Shown here one piece after another: positions 1 through 6,492 of a stretch of 12,627 nucleotides of DNA. The position numbers and the translations under genes are program-made. Under the pieces are notes generated by a model that saw only the letters and a program-made list of their open reading frames with translations, was not told the DNA's origin and did no database searches. Each line of letters begins with the position of its first letter. Position 1 is the first letter of the stretch. The stretch comes from JAAYHC01 sp964483175 (GTDB lineage Bacteria; Bacillota; UBA5301), in contig CAZAAT010000062.1 in assembly GCA_964483175.1 (NCBI GenBank), forward strand, positions 1 through 12,627, written 5' to 3'.

Positions 1-1
1 C

Positions 2-730
2 GCCTTGGTCGGTGGGGTCGCAATCATGGTCCTCAACTTCTGCGGCGGCGGATACCTGGGGATTGTGGCGGCAATTATTGCAGCAATTATCTTGGGGCTA
101 CTGGCCGGTGCGTTAAATGGCCTCATCGTCACCAAGGGCAAGGTGGCACCGTTTATCGTGACCCTCGGGACCATGGCGATTTTTCGCTCCCTGACTCTGT
201 ACATTAGCAACGCCGGCGAATTTCGCTCCACCAGCTCCATCTATCCTGAGTTGGGAATGGGCTCAGTTTTGGGAATTCCGGTGCCCGTCTGGGTCTTCTT
301 TGCTCTGGCAGTGTTGGGACAGATTGTACTCACCCGGACCAGGTATGGGCGGTATGTCTGTGCCGTGGGTTCAAACGAAAGGGTTGCGCTTTATTCTGCC
401 ATCAATACTGATTTAGTCAAGTTCATTTCCTATGTTATCGCCGGGTTCACGGTGGCAGTCTCAGCCATCCTGCTCTCATCCAGGCTCAACTCGATCAGCT
501 CGTCCAATGCTGGAGTCAACTTCGAACTGGATGCGATCGCTGCGGTCATCATCGGCGGAACAGCGATGTCCGGCGGAAGTGGTACGGTGATCGGTACCGT
601 TATCGGCGCGATTATTTTGGGTATCGTCAACAACATGCTCAATATGTTAGGGGTTTCCCCCTATTTGCAGGGTACGGTTAAAGGTTTGGTGATAATTGGC
701 GCCGTTTTAATCCAACATAAGAAAAGGTAA
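2..730 (+). CDS. RbsC-like ABC sugar importer permease (5' truncated)
   Basis: Membrane permease of a ribose/xylose-type (CUT2 class) ABC importer, forming the channel through which a sugar or polyol passes. The reading frame is open to the left edge, so the true start lies outside; 242 codons remain of a family usually near 320, so about 80 N-terminal residues are missing. Visible are several hydrophobic spans, the family motif APFIVTLGTMAI, and the C-terminal signature AIAAVIIGGTAMSGG followed by a glycine-rich span (VIGTVIGAIILGIVNN), ending in a basic HKKR tail. The binding-protein gene follows 28 nt downstream, and an ATPase gene is expected upstream, outside the window. The family is secure. 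The substrate cannot be read from the permease. Confidence 0.93.
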   Translation, partial: ALVGGVAIMVLNFCGGGYLGIVAAIIAAIILGLLAGALNGLIVTKGKVAPFIVTLGTMAIFRSLTLYISNAGEFRSTSSIYPELGMGSVLGIPVPVWVFFALAVLGQIVLTRTRYGRYVCAVGSNERVALYSAINTDLVKFISYVIAGFTVAVSAILLSSRLNSISSSNAGVNFELDAIAAVIIGGTAMSGGSGTVIGTVIGAIILGIVNNMLNMLGVSPYLQGTVKGLVIIGAVLIQHKKR

Positions 731-758
731 ACCCTAGTACAAAAAGGAGGTCGTAGTG

Positions 759-1730
759 ATGAAAAAAATTGCTCTGTTGTTGGCACTGGTGATGGTGGCT
801 ACCTTGGCGCTACCGGGAGTGAGCTGGGCGGCGGAGAAATTGCGCATCGGCGTCTCCATTCCGACGGCTGACCATGGTTGGACCGGTGGGATCGTCTGGT
901 GGGCCAAGAAGGCGATCGATGATTGGAAAGCCAAAGATCCGGATGTTGAGTTTTTCTTGGTTACAGCAGATTCGGCTTCCCAGCAGGTCGGGCATGTCGA
1001 AGATTTAATGGTCAAAGGAATCGACGCCTTGGTGATTCTGGCGCATGACTCAGCTCCGTTAACCCCCGTTGTCGAGAAGGCATATAAAGAAGGTATTTTC
1101 ATCGTTTCGGTAGACCGCGGGCTGACCAAGCCGGTCGAACACATCTACGTAGCCGGCGATAACCCCGGGATGGGCCGGGTTTCTGCAGAATTTATGGCTG
1201 CCGAGCTTGGTGGCAAGGGTAAAATTGTTGTCCTTGAAGGCATTCCCTGTGTAATTAATACCGAACGGGTTGAGGCCTTTAATGCGGTGATGGCCCAATA
1301 TCCGGGGATTGAGATTCTTGATTCCCAGCCGGCCCACTGGTCAACTCAGAAGGGCTTGGAAATCATGGAAAACTACCTCCAGAAGTACAAACAGATCGAT
1401 GCGGTCTGGGCGCAGGATGACGATGTACTCAAGGGTGTTCTGCAGGCTTACCGGGAGTCCGGACGCAATGACATCAAGCTCTTTTTAGGTGGCGCCGGCT
1501 CGAAAGATATCATCAAGATGGTTATGGATGGAGATAAGCTTGTGCGAGCAGATGTAACTTATCCTCCGTCGATGATTGCGACCGGGATCAGCACCGCGGT
1601 CATGGCCATGCGTGGTGAAAAGTTGAACGGGTTTTACCAGGCGAAAATCCCCTCGAAGATTATACTCGCAGCTGAGCTAATTACCCAGGAGAATGCTGCC
1701 GAATATTATGTACCGGAGTCGATTTTCTAA
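759..1730 (+). CDS. Periplasmic sugar-binding protein of ABC importer (Peripla_BP_4 type)
   Basis: Extracytoplasmic substrate-binding protein (type I periplasmic binding fold, RbsB-like, 323 aa) that delivers substrate to the permease encoded just upstream. Residues 1-25 form a signal peptide (MKK, hydrophobic core, then SWAA-E). There is no lipobox cysteine, so it looks freely secreted rather than lipid-anchored. The first lobe starts LRIGVSIPTADHGW, a family-typical opening; VKGIDALVILAHDS, VSVDRGL and the hinge-proximal FLGGAGSKDIIKMVMDG also fit. The ATG at 759 lies 8 nt after AAGGAGG (744-750); an in-frame GTG at 756 is 5 nt after it and is less likely. It is the last gene of the importer operon, followed by a hairpin terminator. 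The substrate is probably a pentose, hexose or polyol, but is not determined. Confidence 0.93.
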   Translation: MKKIALLLALVMVATLALPGVSWAAEKLRIGVSIPTADHGWTGGIVWWAKKAIDDWKAKDPDVEFFLVTADSASQQVGHVEDLMVKGIDALVILAHDSAPLTPVVEKAYKEGIFIVSVDRGLTKPVEHIYVAGDNPGMGRVSAEFMAAELGGKGKIVVLEGIPCVINTERVEAFNAVMAQYPGIEILDSQPAHWSTQKGLEIMENYLQKYKQIDAVWAQDDDVLKGVLQAYRESGRNDIKLFLGGAGSKDIIKMVMDGDKLVRADVTYPPSMIATGISTAVMAMRGEKLNGFYQAKIPSKIILAAELITQENAAEYYVPESIF

Positions 1731-1746
1731 GATCTGACCTGAGGAA

Positions 1747-1777
1747 AAGGCCCCTCACTCTTAGGGTGAGGGGCTTT
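1747..1777. terminator. Bidirectional hairpin terminator
   Basis: A 14-bp stem (two G-U pairs) with a TTA loop: the arms at 1747-1760 and 1764-1777 include the perfect CCCCTCAC/GTGAGGGG core. It lies 17 nt after the sugar-binding protein stop and 22 nt beyond the stop of the minus-strand small protein. The plus strand ends in TTT and the minus strand in TTTT, so it can plausibly serve both convergent units. The U-tracts are short. Confidence 0.8.
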
Positions 1778-1798
1778 CAATGCTGCTAGACTGCTGGC

Positions 1799-1975
1799 TT
1801 AATACGGTCCCCAGTAGGAATAAAGTGCAGAGGCTTTGCCGTCTTTAGCTGGATGCTCTACTCGCCTACTCCCATACTCACGCTGAAAATCTGATAAATC
1901 TGCGGCATCAACGCTCAGAGAAGCAAGATACAGGCTCAGGACTACTGCGCCAATCACGGCTGCGGTTTCCCACAT
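1799..1975 (-). CDS. 58-residue single-span membrane protein, unknown function
   Basis: Small hypothetical protein. Residues 1-24 are a hydrophobic segment (starting MWETAAVIGAVVLSLYL) that could be a membrane anchor or uncleaved signal; a polar tail of about 34 residues follows, containing DFQREYGSRRVEHP and ending in aromatic SYWGPY. The ATG at 1975 is chosen because GGAGGG (1983-1988) stands 7 nt upstream. An in-frame ATG at 2011 would add 12 residues and is preceded by AAAGGA, so it is a second possibility. The gene is backed by a near-consensus promoter immediately upstream and a terminator immediately downstream, which argues that it is real despite its size. I recognise no family. Confidence 0.65.
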   Translation of the reverse strand: MWETAAVIGAVVLSLYLASLSVDAADLSDFQREYGSRRVEHPAKDGKASALYSYWGPY

Positions 1976-1982
1976 TGAGCAT

Positions 1983-1988
1983 CCCTCC
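1983..1988 (-). promoter_or_regulatory. Ribosome binding site fixing the small membrane protein start
   Basis: GGAGGG on the minus strand, 7 nt before the ATG at 1975. It favours this start over the in-frame ATG at 2011. Confidence 0.6.
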
Positions 1989-2030
1989 GTATTCAGTTTC
2001 TGTTGATACATTATATTCCTTTCAATGCGA

Positions 2031-2059
2031 ATTTTACCATATTTTGATACGAATTTCAA
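2031..2059 (-). promoter_or_regulatory. Sigma-A type promoter for the 58-aa protein
   Basis: TTGAAA (2059-2054), a 17-nt spacer, then TAAAAT (2036-2031), with a TGG extended -10 element directly before it. Transcription would start near 2024, giving a leader of roughly 50 nt. The promoter begins just 3' of the aminopeptidase stop, so the small gene can be transcribed independently of that gene. Confidence 0.65.
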
Positions 2060-2062
2060 CTT

Positions 2063-3175
2063 TTACAGGACGGAATCTAAGAATCTGCCATCGCGGTAAA
2101 AGACCTCGCCATCGGCGGAGATCTCGCCCCCTTCTTTCATATCACAGAGCATATCCCAGTGGATGCCGGAGATGTTTTTGCCGCCGGTACCAGGGATGCA
2201 GTTGCCCAGGGCAGCGTGAACAGTGCCACCCATCTTTTCATCAAAAAGCATGTTTTTGGTGAATCGATTGATCCGGTAGTTGGTCCCGATCGCAATCTCG
2301 CCCAAACGGCGTGAGCCTTCATCAGTGCCCAACAAGGCCATCAAGAGGTCTAAGCCCTTGGCGGCTTTGGCGGAAACGACCTCCCCGTTCACGAACTCCA
2401 ACTGGATATCCTCGATTTCTTGACCCGAGTAGATGCCCGGATAACTGAAGCGAATCCGGCCATTGACTTTGGTTTCCTCCGGAGAGGTGAAGACCTCGCC
2501 ATCAGGGAAGTTGACCTTGCCATCGCAATTGATCCAGGTGCGTCCGGCAATTCCGACGGTTAAATCGGTGTCCTTGGAGACGATCCGCAGCTCTTTCTTG
2601 GTGTTGAGGTAATCGACTATCCGCTGCTGGCGTTGGGAGATCTGTTGCCATTCGGCCATAGGATCAGCGGTTCCAAGCAGTCCGGCATCGTAAACAAAAT
2701 CTTCGTATTCGGCTAGAGACATGCCGGCTTCTTGGGCATTGGCCGGTGTTGGAAAGAGTGTACCGCACCATCTGAATTCGCCTTGTTCCTCCCGTCGATT
2801 CTCGATCTCGGCGAGTATGCGGGTGGCCCGACGCCGGAGGGCGATGCGCCCCGGATCGACTCCGGAGAGGGATTTGGTGTTGTTTTCGCCCCATAAGTAG
2901 ATGAGGGCATCATACTTTTCCGATCTGAGCCGGTTAAGGGGGGAGACAAACTCGATCTGCTCGGTGGTACCCTCTTTATACAGGATCTCCGGAAGCTCTT
3001 CTAGCAAAGGTATGACCTCAGGGTAGGCTCCGGTTTTGAGGGCTTCACGGTACATGGCGGTCAAGAGGGGGCTCGTAACTACGCTGCCGGTGATCAGGAC
3101 ATATTCTCCTTTTTGCAGCTTGAGCGAATAATTAACGATTAGATGAGCTAGTTTATCGACGCGAGGATCTCGCAT
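2063..3175 (-). CDS. M29-family metallo-aminopeptidase
   Basis: Cytosolic two-metal aminopeptidase (AmpS/AmpT/PepS type, 370 aa; family about 365-415) that removes N-terminal residues from peptides. No signal peptide is present. The N-terminal half holds the oligomerisation/lid region. The metal-binding C-terminal half shows NFPDGEVFTSP (E227), LGEIAIGTN (E293), DEKMGGTVHAALG (H320) and SGIHWDM (H339, D341), matching the family's ligand set. The position seven residues after H320, usually a tyrosine, is isoleucine here (I327). The start is an ATG with AAAGGAG (3184-3190) 8 nt upstream. The gene is divergent from the nitroreductase gene across a 144-nt gap. I found no convincing promoter hexamers for it. 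Confidence 0.93.
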   Translation of the reverse strand: MRDPRVDKLAHLIVNYSLKLQKGEYVLITGSVVTSPLLTAMYREALKTGAYPEVIPLLEELPEILYKEGTTEQIEFVSPLNRLRSEKYDALIYLWGENNTKSLSGVDPGRIALRRRATRILAEIENRREEQGEFRWCGTLFPTPANAQEAGMSLAEYEDFVYDAGLLGTADPMAEWQQISQRQQRIVDYLNTKKELRIVSKDTDLTVGIAGRTWINCDGKVNFPDGEVFTSPEETKVNGRIRFSYPGIYSGQEIEDIQLEFVNGEVVSAKAAKGLDLLMALLGTDEGSRRLGEIAIGTNYRINRFTKNMLFDEKMGGTVHAALGNCIPGTGGKNISGIHWDMLCDMKEGGEISADGEVFYRDGRFLDSVL

Positions 3176-3319
3176 GGGCTCAACTCCTTTGCGGTAATGA
3201 CTATACTAGTGTTCCATAAAAGCCCTAATTTTCCTCTGCTAGGGGAGTGATGGAGGAAAACAGCGTTGTGGCTTGCAAATAAATAACACTACTACTTCGG
3301 TGTACTAAGGGGGGAGAAT

Positions 3320-4129
3320 ATGTCGCTACCGGTGGAAAGATGGTGTAGCGCAATACCGGAACGAGTTTCACGCCGTAAATATCTTAACCGTCAGATTAAA
3401 CCGGCAATTATGGCGGAGCTTGAACAGACCTGCGGTCAATTTCGACCTTTTGCCGGCGTGCGCTCGGTTATTGTCCAAGATCATGTTGATGATGTCTTTT
3501 CCGGGATTATCGGTTCCTATGGTAAGATCACGGGAGCTCCGGCTTATGTAGCCTTTATCGGTGATCCTACGGTAGACTCTATCGAAGCGAAGGTGGGCTA
3601 TACCGGAGAAGGAATCATTTTAGAGGCGACTGCGCTTGGACTAGCCACCTGTTGGGTTGCCGGATTTTTTAAGCCGGCCGAGGTTGCCCGCCAGATCGAC
3701 CTAACAGAACAAGAGCGGGTCTATGCAATTTCGCCGCTGGGATATACCGAGGAATATATGGGAATAGGGGAGAGAATTACTAGACGGTTTTCCCGGGCTG
3801 ACCAGCGTAGACCGGCAGCCGAATTATGTGTAGATTGGGTTTCGGATGATTGGCCGGATTGGGCCAGAGCAGGGGTAGAGGTAGCCAGGGTCGCACCTTC
3901 GGCGGTAAATCGGCAACCCTGGCGGTTTCGACTACAAGGTAATAGTGTTATAGTCAGTGTGGACGGGCCAGACACTTATCAAATTTCCAAGCACCTAGAC
4001 TGTGGCATCGCGATGCTCCACTTTGAATTAGGCGCCCGTGAAAAGGGTGCTCTTGGCGTTTGGAATTTCTTAGAGCCGCCTGATGTGGCCGGTTACCATT
4101 TGCAACTCAAACAGACGTCATCCTCTTGA
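3320..4129 (+). CDS. TM1586-type nitroreductase family protein
   Basis: FMN-binding oxidoreductase of the putative TM nitroreductase family (269 aa), in which one chain carries two nitroreductase-like halves. Visible are SRRKY near residue 17 (FMN phosphate region), the helix GEGIILEATALGLATCWVAGF (about 96-116), AISPLGY (136-142), then in the second half VAPSAVNRQPWRF (191-203) and DCGIAMLHFELGA (227-239), all hallmark stretches of the family. The natural electron acceptor is unknown. The ATG follows AAGGGG (3307-3312) by 7 nt. Its last 37 bp overlap the 3' end of the cytochrome gene on the other strand; no terminator separates them. It appears complete and cytoplasmic. Confidence 0.9.
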   Translation: MSLPVERWCSAIPERVSRRKYLNRQIKPAIMAELEQTCGQFRPFAGVRSVIVQDHVDDVFSGIIGSYGKITGAPAYVAFIGDPTVDSIEAKVGYTGEGIILEATALGLATCWVAGFFKPAEVARQIDLTEQERVYAISPLGYTEEYMGIGERITRRFSRADQRRPAAELCVDWVSDDWPDWARAGVEVARVAPSAVNRQPWRFRLQGNSVIVSVDGPDTYQISKHLDCGIAMLHFELGAREKGALGVWNFLEPPDVAGYHLQLKQTSSS

Positions 4130-4791
4130 GGCAGCTCTGCTGCGGGACGTGAGACCCATTCCGGCGCGCCGATCTCGGCTGTCGCCTCGATGAGCAGTTG
4201 GACCGCATATTTGGGGTTGTGCACTCCCAAGCTGCCATCTTCCTTGATGAATTGGTAAACCTGGTGAGCCTGGCTATCTTCTGCCGGTAAATGCTCTTGG
4301 AGCCAGGAGAGCCGCTCGGCCACTTCTTGCTGGAGATTGTTGAGGTTAAAATCCCAGACTTCTTCGTGACACGGGGAGCAGGCAGCAACATTCTTTTTAC
4401 CGCCCGAGTCTTGCATACGCACGGTGTGACCACCAACGGTAATTCGTCCAGGGGTGACGGCCATATGGCAGGTGACACAGCTGCCCGAGGTGTTATGGCC
4501 GGTTTTGCCGGTGCCGGAGAGTAACCGGTACTGCGGGTCATCAGCATGACAGGAAATGCAGAGCTCACTCTGGGCTAGACGTAGACCGGCCGGGCCAGCT
4601 CCGTCGTGTTCAAGATGACAGGAGGTACAGGTCACCGCGTTCTGGGCTAAATTGTGGGGGGAGAGACGCCACTGGGCATATTCGAGTCCATGACAGGAAA
4701 AACAGTTTTGCTCAGTTCCTGATGCAGCTAGGGAAACCGGGGAGACCATCAGTAAAGAAACTAACAAAATTAGTAATATAAATTTTGACAT
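4093..4791 (-). CDS. Secreted multiheme cytochrome c (five CXXCH plus terminal CXXCK)
   Basis: Extracytoplasmic electron-transfer protein (232 aa). Residues 1-23 are a signal peptide ending SLAA; there is no lipobox and no further membrane span. Heme sites are CXXCH at 30-34, 55-59, 78-82, 105-109 and 138-142. A sixth, variant site CLSCK at 227-231 lies one residue from the C-terminus. GVHNPKYAVQLL (189-200), after an alpha-helical stretch, resembles the C-terminal region of NrfA-like and other multiheme cytochromes, where a histidine before Asn-Pro serves as a distal ligand. Spare histidines (H46, H62, H99, H122) could be further ligands. The ATG has GAGGTG (4799-4804) 7 nt upstream. The partner is unknown; the neighbouring nitroreductase is cytoplasmic, so direct transfer between them is unlikely. 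Confidence 0.88.
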   Translation of the reverse strand: MSKFILLILLVSLLMVSPVSLAASGTEQNCFSCHGLEYAQWRLSPHNLAQNAVTCTSCHLEHDGAGPAGLRLAQSELCISCHADDPQYRLLSGTGKTGHNTSGSCVTCHMAVTPGRITVGGHTVRMQDSGGKKNVAACSPCHEEVWDFNLNNLQQEVAERLSWLQEHLPAEDSQAHQVYQFIKEDGSLGVHNPKYAVQLLIEATAEIGAPEWVSRPAAELPQEDDVCLSCKW

Positions 4792-4838
4792 TAGTGCTCA
4801 CCTCATCAATATATATACCGTCTGCGCAGTAAATATCC

Positions 4839-4866
4839 TTGTGGAATTTCACTAATAGGGTAAAAT
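4839..4866 (+). promoter_or_regulatory. Candidate promoter with overlapping palindrome for CPBP gene
   Basis: TTGTGG (4839-4844), 16 nt, TAAAAT (4861-4866); the -10 is good and the -35 weak. A near-palindrome, GTGGAATTTCAC (4841-4852), overlaps the -35 and could bind a regulator. It sits in the 96-nt gap shared with the divergent cytochrome gene. Confidence 0.4.
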
Positions 4867-4876
4867 ATGGTGGGTA

Positions 4877-4882
4877 GGAGGG
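4877..4882 (+). promoter_or_regulatory. Ribosome binding site choosing the CPBP start
   Basis: GGAGGG stands 5 nt before the ATG at 4888 and only 2 nt before the ATG at 4885. The in-frame ATG at 4867 directly follows the candidate -10 and cannot be used from that promoter. Confidence 0.55.
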
Positions 4883-4887
4883 TCATG

Positions 4888-5757
4888 ATGGAGAAAAAGG
4901 TCGATTGGCGCGGGATAGGCTGGTTTGTCGGACTGACTTTTCTCATTACTTGGGCGGCGGAGTTTTATTTCATCTTCGCCCGTGGCTCAAATTTCGGTGG
5001 GCTACTGCCCGTAGCGGAACAAATTCTCCTGACGGTGGTCATGTTTATCCCAGCGCTGGTGACGGTTATCGTTACTACCCTCATCATCAAAGAAGGGCTA
5101 GGAGTGACCGGACTTAAGCTCGGACCGTGGCGGCGCTATTTAGAGATTCTTTTCATTGTCTTAGCCGTTTTCGCGGCGACCTTTCTGCTCACCTGGATTC
5201 TCGGATTTGCCCGTCCTGACTGGGAACTAAAGCTATACCGCCAACTCCTGGAGCAATTGGCCCCCGGTACGGCGCAAAAGGTCAATCCGGCCGCCTTTCT
5301 CTTGACCTTATTTCTCGCCACCCTGACCGTTAATCCTTTGTTTAGTTCGATCGCTACTTTCGGCGAAGAGCTGGGCTGGCGTGGTTACCTGTTGCCAAAG
5401 CTCATGCCGTTAGGCAAGGTGCCGGCGGTGGTGATCAGCGGAGTTATCTGGGGGTTATGGCATGCTCCGGTGATTGTAAGAGGATATAATTACCCGGGCT
5501 ATCCGGTGCTTGGTGTCTTATTGATGATGCTTTTTACCACTTTTAGCGGGGCTTTTCTTGGGGCCTACCGGCTGAAGTATAATAGTGTTTTCTTGGCGAC
5601 CTGGGCCCATGCGGTGATCAATACCCAGGGGCGCGGGATCTGGTATATGTTATTTCCCCAGGTTAACCCGGTCTTGGGTGGGGCGATCGGTCTGACCGGG
5701 CTTATCTTTTGGCTAGTCGTAGCAGTATGGTCACTGAAGTGGATGCCCGAGCGATAG
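4888..5757 (+). CDS. CPBP-family intramembrane glutamic protease
   Basis: Multi-span membrane protein (289 aa) of the CPBP/Abi family (CAAX prenyl protease Rce1-related; bacterial roles include processing of small proteins or bacteriocin self-immunity). All three active-site motifs are present: EELGWR (E160, E161, R165), the WGLWH version of FxxxH (H192) and HAVIN (H241, N245). About seven to eight hydrophobic spans can be read. The start at 4888 is set by ribosome binding site spacing; in-frame ATGs at 4885 and 4867 also exist. It is divergent from the cytochrome and convergent with the flavin reductase gene 28 nt away. I see no obvious hairpin terminator in that gap. The substrate cannot be inferred. 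Confidence 0.9.
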   Translation: MEKKVDWRGIGWFVGLTFLITWAAEFYFIFARGSNFGGLLPVAEQILLTVVMFIPALVTVIVTTLIIKEGLGVTGLKLGPWRRYLEILFIVLAVFAATFLLTWILGFARPDWELKLYRQLLEQLAPGTAQKVNPAAFLLTLFLATLTVNPLFSSIATFGEELGWRGYLLPKLMPLGKVPAVVISGVIWGLWHAPVIVRGYNYPGYPVLGVLLMMLFTTFSGAFLGAYRLKYNSVFLATWAHAVINTQGRGIWYMLFPQVNPVLGGAIGLTGLIFWLVVAVWSLKWMPER

Positions 5758-5785
5758 CTGTGAGAGAGGCGGATTTCCTGTAGTC

Positions 5786-6403
5786 CTAATTTCTCCGCGG
5801 CTTGCGTGGTCCGCCAGGGCGTCGGCCTCTCTGCCCCTTCTTCTTTTTCCGGACCGAATACCCAAAGTGTCCGAGGTATTTGCCGATCGCATGGTAGTGC
5901 CCATGGACGTAGGTTATTAAGCCGGTTGTTAGCAGATCTAAGCGTCCGGACTTATCGATCAGACTACTGGCCACCTGGATGGTTTCTATGCGGCCGATAA
6001 ACATATCATGGCTGCCCAGCGAGATGATTCGGTCCAACTTACACTCGATATTTACCGGGCATTCGGCAATAACCGGGGTGCTGATTTTTCGGGCTGGGGC
6101 TGGGGATAATCCGAGCACCGCGAATTTATCTTCAGTGCGTCCGGAGCGCACCCCACAGTAGTCGGTGGCCTTTGCCAGCTCCACCGAGGGCAAGTTCACC
6201 ACGAATTCGCGCGATTGGCGGATAATTTCATGAGAAAACCGATCACGGTGAATGCTGATCGAGAGCATCGGCGGCTTGGTGCAGACCGTACCGGCCCAAG
6301 CGATGGTGATGATATTCGGTTTCTCGCCCGGGCGTTGACAGCTGACCATGACAACCGGTAAGGGGTATAGCAGCGTCGCTGCCGGCCATTCTTGTTTGTC
6401 CAT
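5786..6403 (-). CDS. Flavin reductase-like (FMN split-barrel) protein with basic tail
   Basis: Flavoredoxin/flavin reductase-like protein (205 aa) with an FMN-binding split-barrel fold, likely shuttling electrons through bound FMN in the cytosol. The opening PLPVVMVSC, then NIITIAWAGTVCTKPPMLSI, FVVNLPS and DKFAVLGL follow the family pattern. Residues 185-205 are an unusual tail in which 12 of 21 residues are Lys or Arg. The ATG at 6403 is preferred, with GAGGTGATC upstream (6411-6418). The frame stays open to 6562, but that extension would run across the divergent promoter and into the 5' end of the plus-strand gene, so it is rejected. A perfect TTGACA lies at 6448-6443, but its -10 partner is poor. 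Confidence 0.85.
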   Translation of the reverse strand: MDKQEWPAATLLYPLPVVMVSCQRPGEKPNIITIAWAGTVCTKPPMLSISIHRDRFSHEIIRQSREFVVNLPSVELAKATDYCGVRSGRTEDKFAVLGLSPAPARKISTPVIAECPVNIECKLDRIISLGSHDMFIGRIETIQVASSLIDKSGRLDLLTTGLITYVHGHYHAIGKYLGHFGYSVRKKKKGQRGRRPGGPRKPRRN

Positions 6404-6441
6404 CTCCAGGATCACCTCTAGGTATGTATACTTTACCCTCT

Positions 6442-6469
6442 TTGTCAAACCTGCTAGCCGTGGTATAAT
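6442..6469 (+). promoter_or_regulatory. Strong extended -10 promoter for the GNAT-led operon
   Basis: TTGTCA (6442-6447), 16-nt spacer, TATAAT (6464-6469) preceded by TGG. This gives a leader of about 17 nt before the GTG at 6493. The -35 box overlaps, in reverse, a perfect TTGACA facing the flavin reductase gene. Confidence 0.8.
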
Positions 6470-6492
6470 CGGAATATTGTCGGAGGGATAAC

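Noticed and set aside
430..1337. Several antisense open frames inside the permease and sugar-binding genes
   Set aside because: They lie wholly opposite well-recognised genes, have composition expected of shadows, and lack family motifs or good ribosome binding sites.
3209..3292. TAGTGTT/AACACTA inverted repeat in the 144-nt gap before the nitroreductase
   Set aside because: Seven bases 70 nt apart can occur by chance, and no promoter aligns with either copy.
4093..4791. Cytochrome as a frameshifted piece of a longer NrfA
   Set aside because: Downstream of the stop the minus strand lies opposite the intact nitroreductase gene, and no further CXXCH is seen in the neighbouring frames near the end. 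It is better read as a complete small cytochrome.
5769..5798. GCGGA/TCCGC pair between the CPBP and flavin reductase genes
   Set aside because: Only 5 bp with a 20-nt loop and no U-tract; too weak to call a terminator.
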